From the NCBI GenBank assembly GCA_021781795.1, contig JAJXWA010000001.1:434001-498000 (forward strand): 64,000 nt of DNA. Reading direction: 5' to 3'. The notes beneath the pieces were generated by a model that ran no database searches, had not been told where the DNA came from, and was given only the letters and a program-made list of their open reading frames with translations. Both the position numbers and the translations under genes were made by a program. Positions within the stretch are counted from its first letter, which is position 1; each line of letters opens with the position of its first letter. Source of the stretch: Acidobacteriota bacterium (GTDB taxonomy: Bacteria; Acidobacteriota; Terriglobia; Terriglobales; Acidobacteriaceae). Shown one piece after another: positions 54,458-63,887 of the stretch.

Positions 54458-56257
54458 ATGAACCCATCACGCAGAGAGTTTGTTGCCCTTGGTTCCATGG
54501 GGCTGCTCGGGACAGCGATTGCGGCCGAGACACAGACACCCGTACAGCAGGACCAGACGCCCGGCGCTCCGCCAGCCTTTGGTACATCGCCCGCCGCCGG
54601 ACCGGAGGTTTCCGCTGGAACCTTCAGGGAAGCCGAAAAGCTGATGCAGGTAGACCTGAAAGAAGCCGACCTCGCCGAGGCCGCGGGCAACTGGCGCGTG
54701 CAGATGGCGCCGGTATATGAGCGTCGGGTGGGGCCGCACAAGCTCGCGCTCGAATCCACGCTGTCGCCCGCCACCACGTGGAATCCTGCGCTGCCCGGCG
54801 TCGCAACCGGCATGCCCGCGACGGATCGATTTGAACGGAGCGCAGATCGGCATCTTCCCTCGCCCGGCAATGACGAGGAGATTGCCTACGCGGCGGTCAC
54901 GCAGCTTTCGCGCTGGATCGAAAAGCGCCAGCTTACCTCAGAACGGCTGACACAGATTTACCTCAAGCGCATTGACCGCTTTGATCCCAAACTGCGCTGC
55001 GTGATCACGCTGCTGCGCGACCAGGCGCTGCAGCAGGCGCGCAAGGCCGACGCGGAGATTGCCGCAGGACATTATCGCGGCCCGCTGCATGGCATTCCGT
55101 GGGGAGCGAAAGACCTGCTCGACACCGCAGGCATCCGCACGACTTTCGGTGCGGAGCCCTATCGTGACCGCGTTCCCGTGGAGGACAGCGCCGTGGTGCA
55201 GCGGCTCAACGCCGCCGGCGCCGTGCTGATTGCCAAGCTCAGCATGGGCGCGCTGGCGCTGAACGATATCTGGTTTGGCGGGCAGACGATGAATCCGTGG
55301 CTGCTGGAAGAAGGCTCGTCGGGCTCAAGCGCAGGCCCGGGCGCCGCAACCGCGGCGGGGCTGGTCGGCTTCGCCATTGGCAGCGAGACAGGCGGCAGTA
55401 TTGTGAGTCCTTCGATGCGCTGCGGCGTCACCGGCCTGCGGCCCACCTATGGCCGCGTGCCACGCACCGGCGCCATGACGCTCTGCTGGTCTCTCGACAA
55501 GCTCGGCCCCATGACGCGCAGCGTGGAAGACGCGATGCTGGTGCTCAACGCCATCTACGGACCGGACCCAGGCGACATGGAGTGCGTACCTAGCAAACTG
55601 GCCTTTGACGCGGAGGCGAGCGTCCGGGGGCTTCGCGTCGGCTACTTCCCTGCCTGGATGAAGGAGAGTCCCGCAACGGACGTGGACCGCGCTGCGCTGG
55701 AGACGGTGAAGAAGCTCGGCATGACGCCCGTCGAAGTTTCGCTTCCCGACTGGCCCTATGATTCGCTCAATCTCATTCTCTTTGCCGAAGCCGCCGCCGC
55801 GTTTGAAGAGCTGACCCTGAGCGGCAAGCTCAATGAGCTGAAGATGCAGGTGCCCGACGGATGGCCCAACGTTTTCCGGCAGGCGCGCTTTCTCTCCGCC
55901 GTGGACTTTGTGCAGACGGACCGCATGCGGCGCAAGGTTGCGTTGGAGATGGCACGGCTCTTCGCGAGCGTGGACCTGCTGCTTGTCCCTTCTCTGCGCG
56001 ATGAGATTCTGGTCATCACCAACGCCACCGGCCATCCTTCGCTCACATTGCGCGCGGGATTTGTCGAAATCGCCGAGGCACGCAGCGATTGGGCTCCCGA
56101 TCCACAGCATCCACTGCCAAAGTTCAGCCCGCCGCGCCGCGTGCCCCACGGTGTCACTCTCATCGGCAAGCTCTTTGATGAAGGCACAATCGCGCAGGCC
56201 GGACTGGCCATGGAGCGCGCCTTCGGCGTCGCGACAGAGCATCCGCCTGAATTTTAG
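54458..56257 (+). CDS. Exported amidase-signature hydrolase (GatA-like)
   Basis: 599 residues from the ATG at 54458, with GAGGAAG seven bases before it. The N-terminus (NPSRREFVALGSMGLLGTAI) has the twin-arginine pattern, so export by Tat is likely. Amidase-signature triad Ser-cisSer-Lys: lysine in PWGAKDLLDTAG, serine in EEGSSGSSAGPGAAT and the nucleophile serine in GSETGGSIVSPSMR. A 120-residue N-terminal extension precedes the domain. Aspartyl/glutamyl-tRNA amidotransferase function is unlikely because it is exported. Substrate unknown. Its stop overlaps the convergent TetR gene by four bases. Confidence 0.9.
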   Translation: MNPSRREFVALGSMGLLGTAIAAETQTPVQQDQTPGAPPAFGTSPAAGPEVSAGTFREAEKLMQVDLKEADLAEAAGNWRVQMAPVYERRVGPHKLALESTLSPATTWNPALPGVATGMPATDRFERSADRHLPSPGNDEEIAYAAVTQLSRWIEKRQLTSERLTQIYLKRIDRFDPKLRCVITLLRDQALQQARKADAEIAAGHYRGPLHGIPWGAKDLLDTAGIRTTFGAEPYRDRVPVEDSAVVQRLNAAGAVLIAKLSMGALALNDIWFGGQTMNPWLLEEGSSGSSAGPGAATAAGLVGFAIGSETGGSIVSPSMRCGVTGLRPTYGRVPRTGAMTLCWSLDKLGPMTRSVEDAMLVLNAIYGPDPGDMECVPSKLAFDAEASVRGLRVGYFPAWMKESPATDVDRAALETVKKLGMTPVEVSLPDWPYDSLNLILFAEAAAAFEELTLSGKLNELKMQVPDGWPNVFRQARFLSAVDFVQTDRMRRKVALEMARLFASVDLLLVPSLRDEILVITNATGHPSLTLRAGFVEIAEARSDWAPDPQHPLPKFSPPRRVPHGVTLIGKLFDEGTIAQAGLAMERAFGVATEHPPEF

Positions 56258-56868
56258 CGGCCTCTGGATTTTTGGTGTGCGGCTGCCGGCTGCACCGCAA
56301 AGGCACGGCAGAAGGCTTCAGCAACGCTGGGGCCAAGATCGGGACGATGGTGCGGGTCGTCCTTCGAGAAGATGTGCACGTAGAGCATGGGTCCAAGCAG
56401 AAGCGCGAGCGCGGTATCCATGTCGAGATCGTGCGGCAACCGACCGTGCTCGATGCCCCGCTGCAGCACGCTGCGCAAGGCTGCGCGCGGCGGTTCCGTT
56501 ACGCGCTGCCGCCAGGCGCGACCGAACTCCGGATGCACGGCGGAGTACGCAATCAGCGTCGGCGTAATGCGCCTGCGCTCCGCATCCAGATCGTTGGGCG
56601 GCCTGCGGCTGAGGACCGCAGCCAGATCGCCGCACAGGTCGCCTGTGTCTACGTTCTCCGGCTTTCGGTCCAGTCCGTTGACGAAGACCATCACCTCCAT
56701 CAATAGTGCTTCCTTGTCTGCCCAGTGGTGGTAGATGGTCGCCTTGCTCACGCCGGAAGATCGCGCAATCGCATCCATGCTGGCGCCATCGATGCCCCGC
56801 TCGCCAAACAAGTCGAGAGCTGCGCGGATGACCTTCTCGTGTGCTTCGCTGCTGCGGGTCCGCGCCAT
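56254..56868 (-). CDS. TetR-family transcriptional regulator of the ABC exporter
   Basis: 204 residues. N-terminal helix-turn-helix: RAALDLFGERGIDGASMDAI, ARSSGVSKATIYHHWADKEA. The C-terminal ligand domain is variable. It is the last gene of an operon with an ABC ATPase and permease, starting three bases after the permease stop, and a 15-bp palindrome lies upstream of the ATPase, so self-regulation of the operon is very likely. Confidence 0.9.
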   Translation of the reverse strand: MARTRSSEAHEKVIRAALDLFGERGIDGASMDAIARSSGVSKATIYHHWADKEALLMEVMVFVNGLDRKPENVDTGDLCGDLAAVLSRRPPNDLDAERRRITPTLIAYSAVHPEFGRAWRQRVTEPPRAALRSVLQRGIEHGRLPHDLDMDTALALLLGPMLYVHIFSKDDPHHRPDLGPSVAEAFCRAFAVQPAAAHQKSRGR

Positions 56869-56870
56869 GT

Positions 56871-57617
56871 TCAGATCTCAATTTTCGAGAAGCGATGCGC
56901 ACCGATGACGAGCAGGATTGCGCCAATCACCGCAAGAACGAGCGCATCGGTTTTCGCGCCGAAGTGCGACAAGCCCAGTAACGAGGCCCTCATGCCGTCA
57001 ATGCCGTATGTCAAGGGATCAATGTCCGTGGCCGCGGCCAGAGCCTTTGGCAGTCCCGTGAGAGGAAAGAGAGCGCCCGACAGGAAGAAGATCGGCATGA
57101 CGAGAAAGTTCATGATGAGCTGAAAGCCCTGCATGTCCTGCAGGCTTGAGCCGATTGCCACTCCCAGTGCTGCGAAGACTGTCGCAATCAGAATCATGAA
57201 GAGCAGCGCCACTGGAACCATCATCAGATGATGCGGCCGGAAGCCTGCGATGACGCAGACGACCGTCACAAGCAGCCCCTGCACAATTGCCACCGTGGCA
57301 CCGCCCAGTGTCCTCCCGATCATGATTTGCAGCCGGGGCACCGGCGCCACGAGCGTCTCCTTCAGGAATCCGAACTGCCTGTCCCACAGGAGTCCAAGCC
57401 CAGAGAAGATGGAGGAAAACAGCACCGTCATGCCAATCACACCCGGTGCGACAAACTGGAAGTAGCTCCCGTTGCCCGCGCGCTGAAAGACGGGCCCAAG
57501 ACCGAAGCCGAGCACCAGCAGATACAGCATAGGCTGGCCCAGCGAAGCCACAATTTGAGCACGTGAGCGCACGTAGCGCTTCAATTCGCGCAGCCAGAGA
57601 ATATAGATTGCTCTCAT
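56871..57617 (-). CDS. ABC-2 type exporter permease
   Basis: 248 residues from ATG 57617, which has GGAGGAAGACG before it and overlaps the ATPase stop by four bases. About six hydrophobic segments: ASLGQPMLYLLVLGFGLGPV, VAPGVIGMTVLFSSIFSGLG, VTVVCVIAGFRP, LLFMILIATVFAALGVAIG, LIMNFLVMPIFFLSGALFPL and DALVLAVIGAILLVIGA. A linker region LLWDRQFGFLKETLVAPVPR is the family signature for DrrB/NodJ-type permeases. Works with the following ATPase gene to export drugs or polymers. Confidence 0.9.
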   Translation of the reverse strand: MRAIYILWLRELKRYVRSRAQIVASLGQPMLYLLVLGFGLGPVFQRAGNGSYFQFVAPGVIGMTVLFSSIFSGLGLLWDRQFGFLKETLVAPVPRLQIMIGRTLGGATVAIVQGLLVTVVCVIAGFRPHHLMMVPVALLFMILIATVFAALGVAIGSSLQDMQGFQLIMNFLVMPIFFLSGALFPLTGLPKALAAATDIDPLTYGIDGMRASLLGLSHFGAKTDALVLAVIGAILLVIGAHRFSKIEI

Positions 57618-58408
57618 CGTCTTCCTCCGCTCCACATGCGCGCAAACTGCCGCATCTGGTCTGCTCCGCTCGCGCTCTCGTCGCGAATCGTTGTGCCTGT
57701 CAGCGCGAGAAACGCCTCTTCCAGGCTCTGCGTATTGGTCTGGTCCTTAATCTGCTGCGGCGTTCCCTGCGCCACAAGCCTGCCGTGATCGATGACGCCG
57801 ATGCGGTGCGCCACGCGGTCCGCCTCATCCATGTAATGCGTTGTGAGGAAGACGGTCACCTTCTCGGCTTCATTGACCTTCTTCACATGGTTCCAGAGTT
57901 GATTGCGACTCTGCGGATCGAGGCCGAGCGTCGGCTCGTCGAGGAAGAGGATGCGCGGGGTATGCAGAAAGCCACGGGCGATCTCCAGCCGCCGCTTCAT
58001 GCCGCCGGAGAACTTCTTCACCTGCTCTTTACGGCGTTCCCACAGTTCGAAGAGCTTGAGCAGTTCCTCGATGCGTTCGCGACGATGCCGGTGGGGCACG
58101 TGGTAGAGCACGCCATGGACTTCCATGTTCTCCCATGCCGTCAGGTCGCCGTCCAGACTGGGGTCCTGGAAGACGATTCCGAATCGTTTGCGCGCCTCGT
58201 TCTGGTGCTTCTGGGGATCGAGCCCATCCAGCTTAATCGCCCCGCTGGTGGGATGCAGCAGGGTCGTCAGCATCTTGATGGTGGTGGTTTTGCCGGCTCC
58301 ATTGGGGCCGAGAAAGGCAAAGATCTCCCCGCGCTCCACATCGAACGAAACATCGTTCACCGCAGTAAATGCGCCGAAGGACTTGACGAGGTTACGGACA
58401 CGAATCAC
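57614..58408 (-). CDS. ABC exporter ATPase (DrrA type)
   Basis: About 264 residues from the GTG at 58408, chosen because GGGAGGTCACTC stands directly before it; an upstream TTG at 58426 lacks this. ABC motifs: FLGPNGAGKTTTIKML (Walker A), FQDPSLDGDLTAWEN (Q-loop), VKKFSGGMKRRLEIARG (signature), ILFLDEPTLGLDPQSR (Walker B, D-loop), TTHYMDEADRVAHR (H-loop). The C-terminal part matches drug-resistance DrrA proteins. It starts the exporter-TetR operon, and the operator lies 25 bases upstream. Confidence 0.93.
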   Translation of the reverse strand: MIRVRNLVKSFGAFTAVNDVSFDVERGEIFAFLGPNGAGKTTTIKMLTTLLHPTSGAIKLDGLDPQKHQNEARKRFGIVFQDPSLDGDLTAWENMEVHGVLYHVPHRHRRERIEELLKLFELWERRKEQVKKFSGGMKRRLEIARGFLHTPRILFLDEPTLGLDPQSRNQLWNHVKKVNEAEKVTVFLTTHYMDEADRVAHRIGVIDHGRLVAQGTPQQIKDQTNTQSLEEAFLALTGTTIRDESASGADQMRQFARMWSGGRR

Positions 58409-58432
58409 GAGTGACCTCCCGACCAAAACAAT

Positions 58433-58447
58433 ACTGAACGGTTCAGT
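58433..58447. promoter_or_regulatory. TetR-type operator upstream of the ABC exporter
   Basis: Perfect palindrome ACTGAAC-G-GTTCAGT (58433-58447), 25 bases before the ATPase GTG. A further half-site ACTGAAC lies at 58468-58474. Its size and symmetry fit TetR dimers, and the operon carries its own TetR gene at the distal end. Confidence 0.75.
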
Positions 58448-58493
58448 TCATTTTGTCAAGAGATCGGACTGAACGCCTGGACGCGGCTCGCGC

Positions 58494-59840
58494 CTATACG
58501 CGCATCTGCTCTTCCTCGATGGCCTGCAACATCTCCTCATTCTTCGAGAACTTGAACGAAGGTACCTTGCGCTCCTGCGCGATGGCGTCTTCCACACGGC
58601 CCAGGAGGGACAAGTCTTCCTTGGTCACAGGCTGCAACCCAAGAGACTCCAGCCTGGCAACGATCTCTCTCTCGTTGAGCGTCTGTGTCTCCGGCGCATT
58701 CTTCACGTACTCGATCGCCCGTGCCGCGCTCACTTCCCCATCGTGGCGCGCGATACCCGCGAGCCCAGTGCTGGCCTTGCGCGCCCATCCTGCGACAAAC
58801 CAGCCGGGGATCGCCGTCCCGGTCTTGGGATCGACAACCTGATAGCCGGGTTCGTTCGGGTGCACGGCGTCGGTGTCCGTCGCATAGCCATGCGGTCCCA
58901 TCGGCAGACCAATCTTCGGGTCGTGCTCATCCCCGATGGCGAAGATGAGCGTGTCCACCTCCAACTCGCTGTGCTGCCCATTTGCGACGGCTGAAGTGCT
59001 GCCGTCCGCCTTGAGTACCAGATCGTTCTCGGCAACCTGCAGCCTTGCGATGCGCCCATTTGCATCGGCAAGGATCGCGCTCGGCGAAGAAAGGAAGCGG
59101 AACGAAAGACGTGGCGGTACCGCTACGTACTCAGGATTCGCCAACTTGCGGAAGTGCTCCTGAAAGAGTTTCGGTGCCGAGACATCCTGATTGCAGCGGG
59201 CACAGCGCTCGCGGACGCGCTCCAGTTCAGCGCTCAGTTCGTCGCGCGAAACGTGCTGCTCGACGTATTCAATTTCTTTCTCATCGAACTTGACTTCGAG
59301 AGGCCCCCGGCGAGCAATCACTACGACGCTCTCCGTCACACGATTTGGCGCATCTTCCAGCACCCAGCGGGCAATATCAATGGCAACGTTGCCCACACCG
59401 ACGATGGCTACGCGTTTGCCGGTTGAAAAATCCATGGAGGCATAGGGCGGTAACTGGTTATAGGCGTAAACAAAGTCTTTCGCCGCATAAACACCTTTTG
59501 CATCCGAGCCGGGCAGACCGAGCTTCTTTGCGCCTTGCGCACCGCAGGCGAAGACGATCGCCGCCGGGTGCATGGCCTGCAAGTCCTGAATCTTAAGGGC
59601 GCGGTCCTCGCCCATCTGCACATTGCCGAAATAGTGCACGTTGGGCATGGCCAGCACCTGCGCGAACTGCTTGCGCAGACCGGATTTCATTTTTTCTTTT
59701 ACGGGATAAATGCCATATTCCACCAAGCCGCCGGGCTTGATATCACGATTAAAAATAAAGACGTCATAGCCAGCCAGAGCCATCTGCCGGGCCGCAAACA
59801 TGCCCGCCGGCCCAGCTCCCACCACGAAGATCCCCTTCAC
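58494..59840 (-). CDS. Ferredoxin-NADP+ reductase, FprA/adrenodoxin-reductase type
   Basis: 448 residues, GTG start with AGGAGGTGACGA just before it. FAD-binding motif VVGAGPAGMFAARQMA, a linker with GGLVEYGIYPVKEKMKSG, NADP-binding VAIVGVGNVAIDIARWVL, and the closing FAD motif GWFVAGWARKASTGLAGIAR. A CxxC pair (RERCARCNQD) lies in the middle. It transfers electrons between NADPH and ferredoxin. Divergent or upstream elements include a CRP-like palindrome about 230 bases before its start. No ferredoxin gene is near. Confidence 0.9.
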   Translation of the reverse strand: MKGIFVVGAGPAGMFAARQMALAGYDVFIFNRDIKPGGLVEYGIYPVKEKMKSGLRKQFAQVLAMPNVHYFGNVQMGEDRALKIQDLQAMHPAAIVFACGAQGAKKLGLPGSDAKGVYAAKDFVYAYNQLPPYASMDFSTGKRVAIVGVGNVAIDIARWVLEDAPNRVTESVVVIARRGPLEVKFDEKEIEYVEQHVSRDELSAELERVRERCARCNQDVSAPKLFQEHFRKLANPEYVAVPPRLSFRFLSSPSAILADANGRIARLQVAENDLVLKADGSTSAVANGQHSELEVDTLIFAIGDEHDPKIGLPMGPHGYATDTDAVHPNEPGYQVVDPKTGTAIPGWFVAGWARKASTGLAGIARHDGEVSAARAIEYVKNAPETQTLNEREIVARLESLGLQPVTKEDLSLLGRVEDAIAQERKVPSFKFSKNEEMLQAIEEEQMRV

Positions 59841-60066
59841 TCGTCACCTCCTGCTAGATTTGATCGCCCCTACCGCTCCTGCGTTGCCTCCTGAGGCATG
59901 GACTCCGCACTTTCGTAGGGACTTGCGCGCGAAAGGCCGTTTGATGACTACGGAAATGACTCACTCCTCGTCACGCACACTTCTACGTTGCACAGACGCG
60001 CAGCTCCAGTCTGTCCTTCCAAGGGACGACCGACTGGAATGCTCGGCGCGCAAAACAACGATGCGA

Positions 60067-60082
60067 TGTGTTCCAAATCACA
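60067..60082. promoter_or_regulatory. CRP/FNR-type near-palindrome upstream of the ferredoxin reductase
   Basis: TGTGT-TCCAAA-TCACA: one mismatch from the TGTGA-N6-TCACA pattern and sharing AAATCACA with the site at 10546 before the ccm genes. It lies in the gap between the GH13-like gene end and the reductase start (227 bases from the latter). Confidence 0.35.
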
Positions 60083-60107
60083 CTACCATGTGATGTGCCC
60101 AGAAGGC

Positions 60108-63100
60108 TTACAGGTCCTCCACGTCCGGCTGTGCGTCGATCTCGTGGATCTCCGCAGGCTTGTCGAGCGAGGCTTCCTCCTGTTCGGCTTGCTGCTCCCC
60201 GGCATCGTCCTCCGTATCAAGCGCAGTACTCGCGAGAAGAACGTCCATGCGGTACCCGGCGGCTTCGGCAGTCTCCAGCGCCTCTGCCACAGTGCGGTTC
60301 AGTTGCTCACTCTCTTCGCGAGCAGGCGCAGACTGACCCGCCAGGTGCAGCATGGAGGGCAAGAGCAGCCACCACAGCAATTCCTCATAGAGTTCCCGCA
60401 CCAGATAATTGTGCCCTTGCGCTTCGTGAATGCCGGTCAGCCAGCGCACGTCCGCGTCGAGCCACAGGGCAGGCGCCAGCAGCACGCGTTCACCACCTGC
60501 CGTCGTCTCAGTGGAAGCATCCGACTTCGAGGTTGCAGCCGCGGCAATTGCGTCACCCGATGAGGCATCCGCTTGTGTGGACCCCGCTTCGGCCAGCAGC
60601 ATCACCCGGATGCGAGCTGCTGCACGCCAGCCGTCTTCGCCTTCAAAGCCAAGCGTCTGGAAGATCTGCGCAAAGGGTTCACGGAGGCGCAACCTGTCAT
60701 ACAGATCCAGCGAGACAAGCCGGGGAGCAGCGCCGTGCACGGCCTCGGCGAGCGTCTCCAGTGCGCACCAGGCAAGAAGAGGTCCCCACATCACGGTCGC
60801 AGTCAATTGCGGACTCGGGCTGGGCAGCACGCGCCTCGCGGCTACCGTCCAGGGCCGCGACGACATCGCTTCGATCGCAGGAAGCCGCATGGCTGCCCGC
60901 AAACGAGTACGGCAGCCAATGGAGAGCGACTCTGTATCCCGACCTGCAGCGTCCAACGGACGGATACCCGCATCGTGCAGCCGCGCACGGTACACGGGCT
61001 CTGCGGTTCGTACGAATCGCTCGCAACGCCGCCAAACCTCGTCGAGGAAGACGCGCCGTTCCTGCGCCAGGGCCTTATCGTTCGCTCCGCCATCGCTGCG
61101 CGGATGCTCGGCCAGGTCCGCAAGCGTTCGTACCATGGACGGATCCAGAAGATGGCGCAGCGCATCCTGCACGGGCTGCAACTCAAGCTGCATGAGTGCG
61201 TCTTCCAGACTCGGCACGCCGCGGCCGTTCAGAAAGTCGCTGAGCCGGTCCCATGGCTTCTCTGCTGTCGGGCGCAGCTCGATCCAATCGAGAAAGACGT
61301 AACACTGGTAGGCGTGCAAATCGAGCGTCAATCCGCGCTCGCACAGGTCGCGCATGCGGCGCAGGTATTGCAAACCGGTCAAGGAATCGCGCCAGGCCAC
61401 GACGGTCGAGTGATCATTGCCAAAGCCCAGCGCTTCGGCGAGCCGCCTTTGGCGCAGATGACCCGCAGCCTTGTCCGCATAAGCCGCAGAAAAATCAATG
61501 GTCCCGTGCGCCGTTCCGTAGCGGTTGTTGTAGACCACGAGCGCGCGCTCGTGGCCGCTCCGGTTTGAGTACGCAAAGACGTTCTCATCGACCGATCCGC
61601 CCGGCTGGAAGAAGTCATAGAGAAGGAAATTGTGGCTCTCGGCGAAGAGCCAACGCTTGTGCAAGAGCGGCGCAATCTCCATCTCATGCCGCTCCACGAG
61701 CCAGTGATCGGGCGTCTCGTCGTAGCGAGGCCGCTGGTATTCCATGCCGTACTTTTCCGTGAAGCCCTCAATCTGCCCGTGGCCAAACATCGGCAGGCCC
61801 GGCAGGGTGGCCATGAGCACCGCAACACCAAAGCACTTGTCGCCCTTACCGAACTGATCAATCGCCGTGCGCTCATCCGGATTGCTCATGAAGTTCACGT
61901 AGCGCTTCATGATGTCCGGATCGAACTCCAGGGTGTTCTTGATGACGGAGCGATACTCGGCGTTCTTTTCGTCGCGCATCATATTCATGAAGGCGCTGTT
62001 GTAGACGCGATGCATTCCGAGGGTGCGGACGAAGTAACCTTCCATCAGCCAGAATGCCTCGGCCAGCAGCAGCGTACCGGGCACTTCTGCGGCGACGCGA
62101 TCCACCACTTCGCGCCAGAACTCATGCGGCATGTGCTGGTTGAATTCATGCTGCGTCATGCTGTACTCAGCGCGCGATGGAATGGCTCCGCTCGACCCCG
62201 GTCCCGGAAACCAGAGGCGGTGGAAGTGGCGCTTGGCCAGAGTCATGGCCGCATCAAATCGAATAATCGGAAACAGCCGCGCGACATGAAGAATGGTCTG
62301 AATGACCTGCTCGCGGACCGCGGGATTCAAATAGTCGAGCTGCGCCGTGTCATTCCACGGAAAGCTCGTTCCATCGTTTCCGTGATAAATAAACCGCGTC
62401 TCCCCCGTTGCCTTGTCCCGGCGGCGGAAGACTACGGCGGCGTCCGTCTGTTCGAAGTAGTGGTCCTCGATCTTGATTTCCGCGCGCCCATCGCTCGAAA
62501 GATCCGGCCCTTCAAATGAATACGAAGGATAAGGAGGATACTCGCGCGCGATGAACCACTCCGGATGCTCGACAACCCACGGCGAATCGATGCCCATGTG
62601 GTTGGGCACCATGTCGCTGGCCAGCCGCACACCATAGCGAAAGGCGCGGTCCCGCAGGTTGACGTAGGCCGACTCGCCACCCAGATCGTCGGCGATGCGA
62701 TAATCGTAGAGTGAATATGCAGACGCGACCGCATCGTTGTTCCCGCAGAGCAGCTTGATGGTCTTCGATGCGCGGCTGCGCTCCCACACGCCGATCAGCC
62801 ACAGCGAATTGATGCCGCGCCGCGCCAGCGTCGCCAGTTCCTCGTCGGGAATCTCATCCAGGCGGCGAATGTGCCGCCCGTGCTGCTTGCTCAGTTGCGC
62901 CAGCCATACGTAGGTACTCTTCGCGATGAGTACCGTATTCGGCATCCACGCCGTATCCTCGCTGAACTTTTCGTACTCATGGGTCGGATCGCCAAAGGTG
63001 GGCACCTGCGACTCGCTCACGATCGAGGGCCACTGCTGCTCGCCGCGTTCGCGTCGCCGCCGCGCGGCTTCCTCCGCGGCAGAGCGCGCTCGGTTTGCAT

Positions 63101-63887
63101 CCGGATTGAACTGCATCCAGATGGCAAGCTCTTCCTCGCGCAGAATCTCGCCGCCAATCATCAGCAGACGGTCCAGGCTGTCGCCCAGCAGCACCTTCCA
63201 AAGGTCGCGAATGAGCTTGAGTTGTTCGCTGAGCGAGGTGGGCGAACCGAGCGCCGGTGCGCGAAGCACATCCAGCAGGTTCAGCTTGCGCGCATCAGGC
63301 ATGGCGATCAGAGGGCGAGTCGCAAAATACTCCGGCAATTCCTGTGTCACCTGCCGGTACACCGTCTTTTCGGCCAGGGTCTTTTCGGCAAACAGCTCCT
63401 CGAATGGCTTGAAGGCATCGTTGCGGTTGGCCGTCCACAGCAGCAGAAGTTCTTCGAGCGCGGCTTCGCGGTGGGACATGCTGTCGGTCTGCCCGGCCAG
63501 CCACTCCTGCGGAGTCTCGAGTCCGCGCATCACGCTCTGACCTGGGAAATGCTCAACGAATGTCAAAAGCAGCTTGTCGAGTTCGTCTGTGCCCACGCGG
63601 GAGCCGAACCAGTCCAGCGCAGCCTTCATCACTTCGGGGTCGTGCTGCTCGCGGTAGCGCGCCATCAGCACGTGGCTGGCCTCGTCAATCAGGCCCATCG
63701 CAAACAGCGCGCCAGCATGCACGGCCTGATCCGGAAACTGGTCAGCCTTCCGCACCTGGTTCATGCGGTACGCAAAGGCGCGGCAGGCGCCCAGATCGCC
63801 GAAGACCACATTACCGTCATAGGCAAAGAGCGACGCATCCAATTGATAGCGAGCCCGTGCATCCCGCGAGATGTGAAATTCCATCAT
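60108..63887 (-). CDS. Very large GH13-like alpha-amylase-family protein
   Basis: 1259 residues from the ATG at 63887, with AGGGGAG about ten bases upstream. A 330-residue helical N-terminal part precedes the GH13 barrel: region I DMVPNHMG (425-432), nucleophile D545 in IIRFDAAMTLAK, acid E610 in LLLAEAFW, and D671 in FMSNPDERT, where the usual region-IV N-H-D reads N-P-D. LPGLPMFGHGQIEG and YGMEYQRPR follow. Around 900-1230 there is a long helical, Arg/Ala-rich part with no family I know, then a Gln/Glu-rich acidic tail. Probably acts on alpha-glucans in the cytoplasm (no signal peptide). It could be a trehalose- or glycogen-related enzyme, but the substrate is not clear. Confidence 0.85.
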   Translation of the reverse strand: MMEFHISRDARARYQLDASLFAYDGNVVFGDLGACRAFAYRMNQVRKADQFPDQAVHAGALFAMGLIDEASHVLMARYREQHDPEVMKAALDWFGSRVGTDELDKLLLTFVEHFPGQSVMRGLETPQEWLAGQTDSMSHREAALEELLLLWTANRNDAFKPFEELFAEKTLAEKTVYRQVTQELPEYFATRPLIAMPDARKLNLLDVLRAPALGSPTSLSEQLKLIRDLWKVLLGDSLDRLLMIGGEILREEELAIWMQFNPDANRARSAAEEAARRRRERGEQQWPSIVSESQVPTFGDPTHEYEKFSEDTAWMPNTVLIAKSTYVWLAQLSKQHGRHIRRLDEIPDEELATLARRGINSLWLIGVWERSRASKTIKLLCGNNDAVASAYSLYDYRIADDLGGESAYVNLRDRAFRYGVRLASDMVPNHMGIDSPWVVEHPEWFIAREYPPYPSYSFEGPDLSSDGRAEIKIEDHYFEQTDAAVVFRRRDKATGETRFIYHGNDGTSFPWNDTAQLDYLNPAVREQVIQTILHVARLFPIIRFDAAMTLAKRHFHRLWFPGPGSSGAIPSRAEYSMTQHEFNQHMPHEFWREVVDRVAAEVPGTLLLAEAFWLMEGYFVRTLGMHRVYNSAFMNMMRDEKNAEYRSVIKNTLEFDPDIMKRYVNFMSNPDERTAIDQFGKGDKCFGVAVLMATLPGLPMFGHGQIEGFTEKYGMEYQRPRYDETPDHWLVERHEMEIAPLLHKRWLFAESHNFLLYDFFQPGGSVDENVFAYSNRSGHERALVVYNNRYGTAHGTIDFSAAYADKAAGHLRQRRLAEALGFGNDHSTVVAWRDSLTGLQYLRRMRDLCERGLTLDLHAYQCYVFLDWIELRPTAEKPWDRLSDFLNGRGVPSLEDALMQLELQPVQDALRHLLDPSMVRTLADLAEHPRSDGGANDKALAQERRVFLDEVWRRCERFVRTAEPVYRARLHDAGIRPLDAAGRDTESLSIGCRTRLRAAMRLPAIEAMSSRPWTVAARRVLPSPSPQLTATVMWGPLLAWCALETLAEAVHGAAPRLVSLDLYDRLRLREPFAQIFQTLGFEGEDGWRAAARIRVMLLAEAGSTQADASSGDAIAAAATSKSDASTETTAGGERVLLAPALWLDADVRWLTGIHEAQGHNYLVRELYEELLWWLLLPSMLHLAGQSAPAREESEQLNRTVAEALETAEAAGYRMDVLLASTALDTEDDAGEQQAEQEEASLDKPAEIHEIDAQPDVEDL

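Noticed and set aside
60072-60094. TCACA-N6-TGTGA inverted arrangement next to the CRP-like site
   Set aside because: The half-sites are in the wrong order for CRP; only the neighbouring TGTGT-N6-TCACA is kept as a weak candidate.
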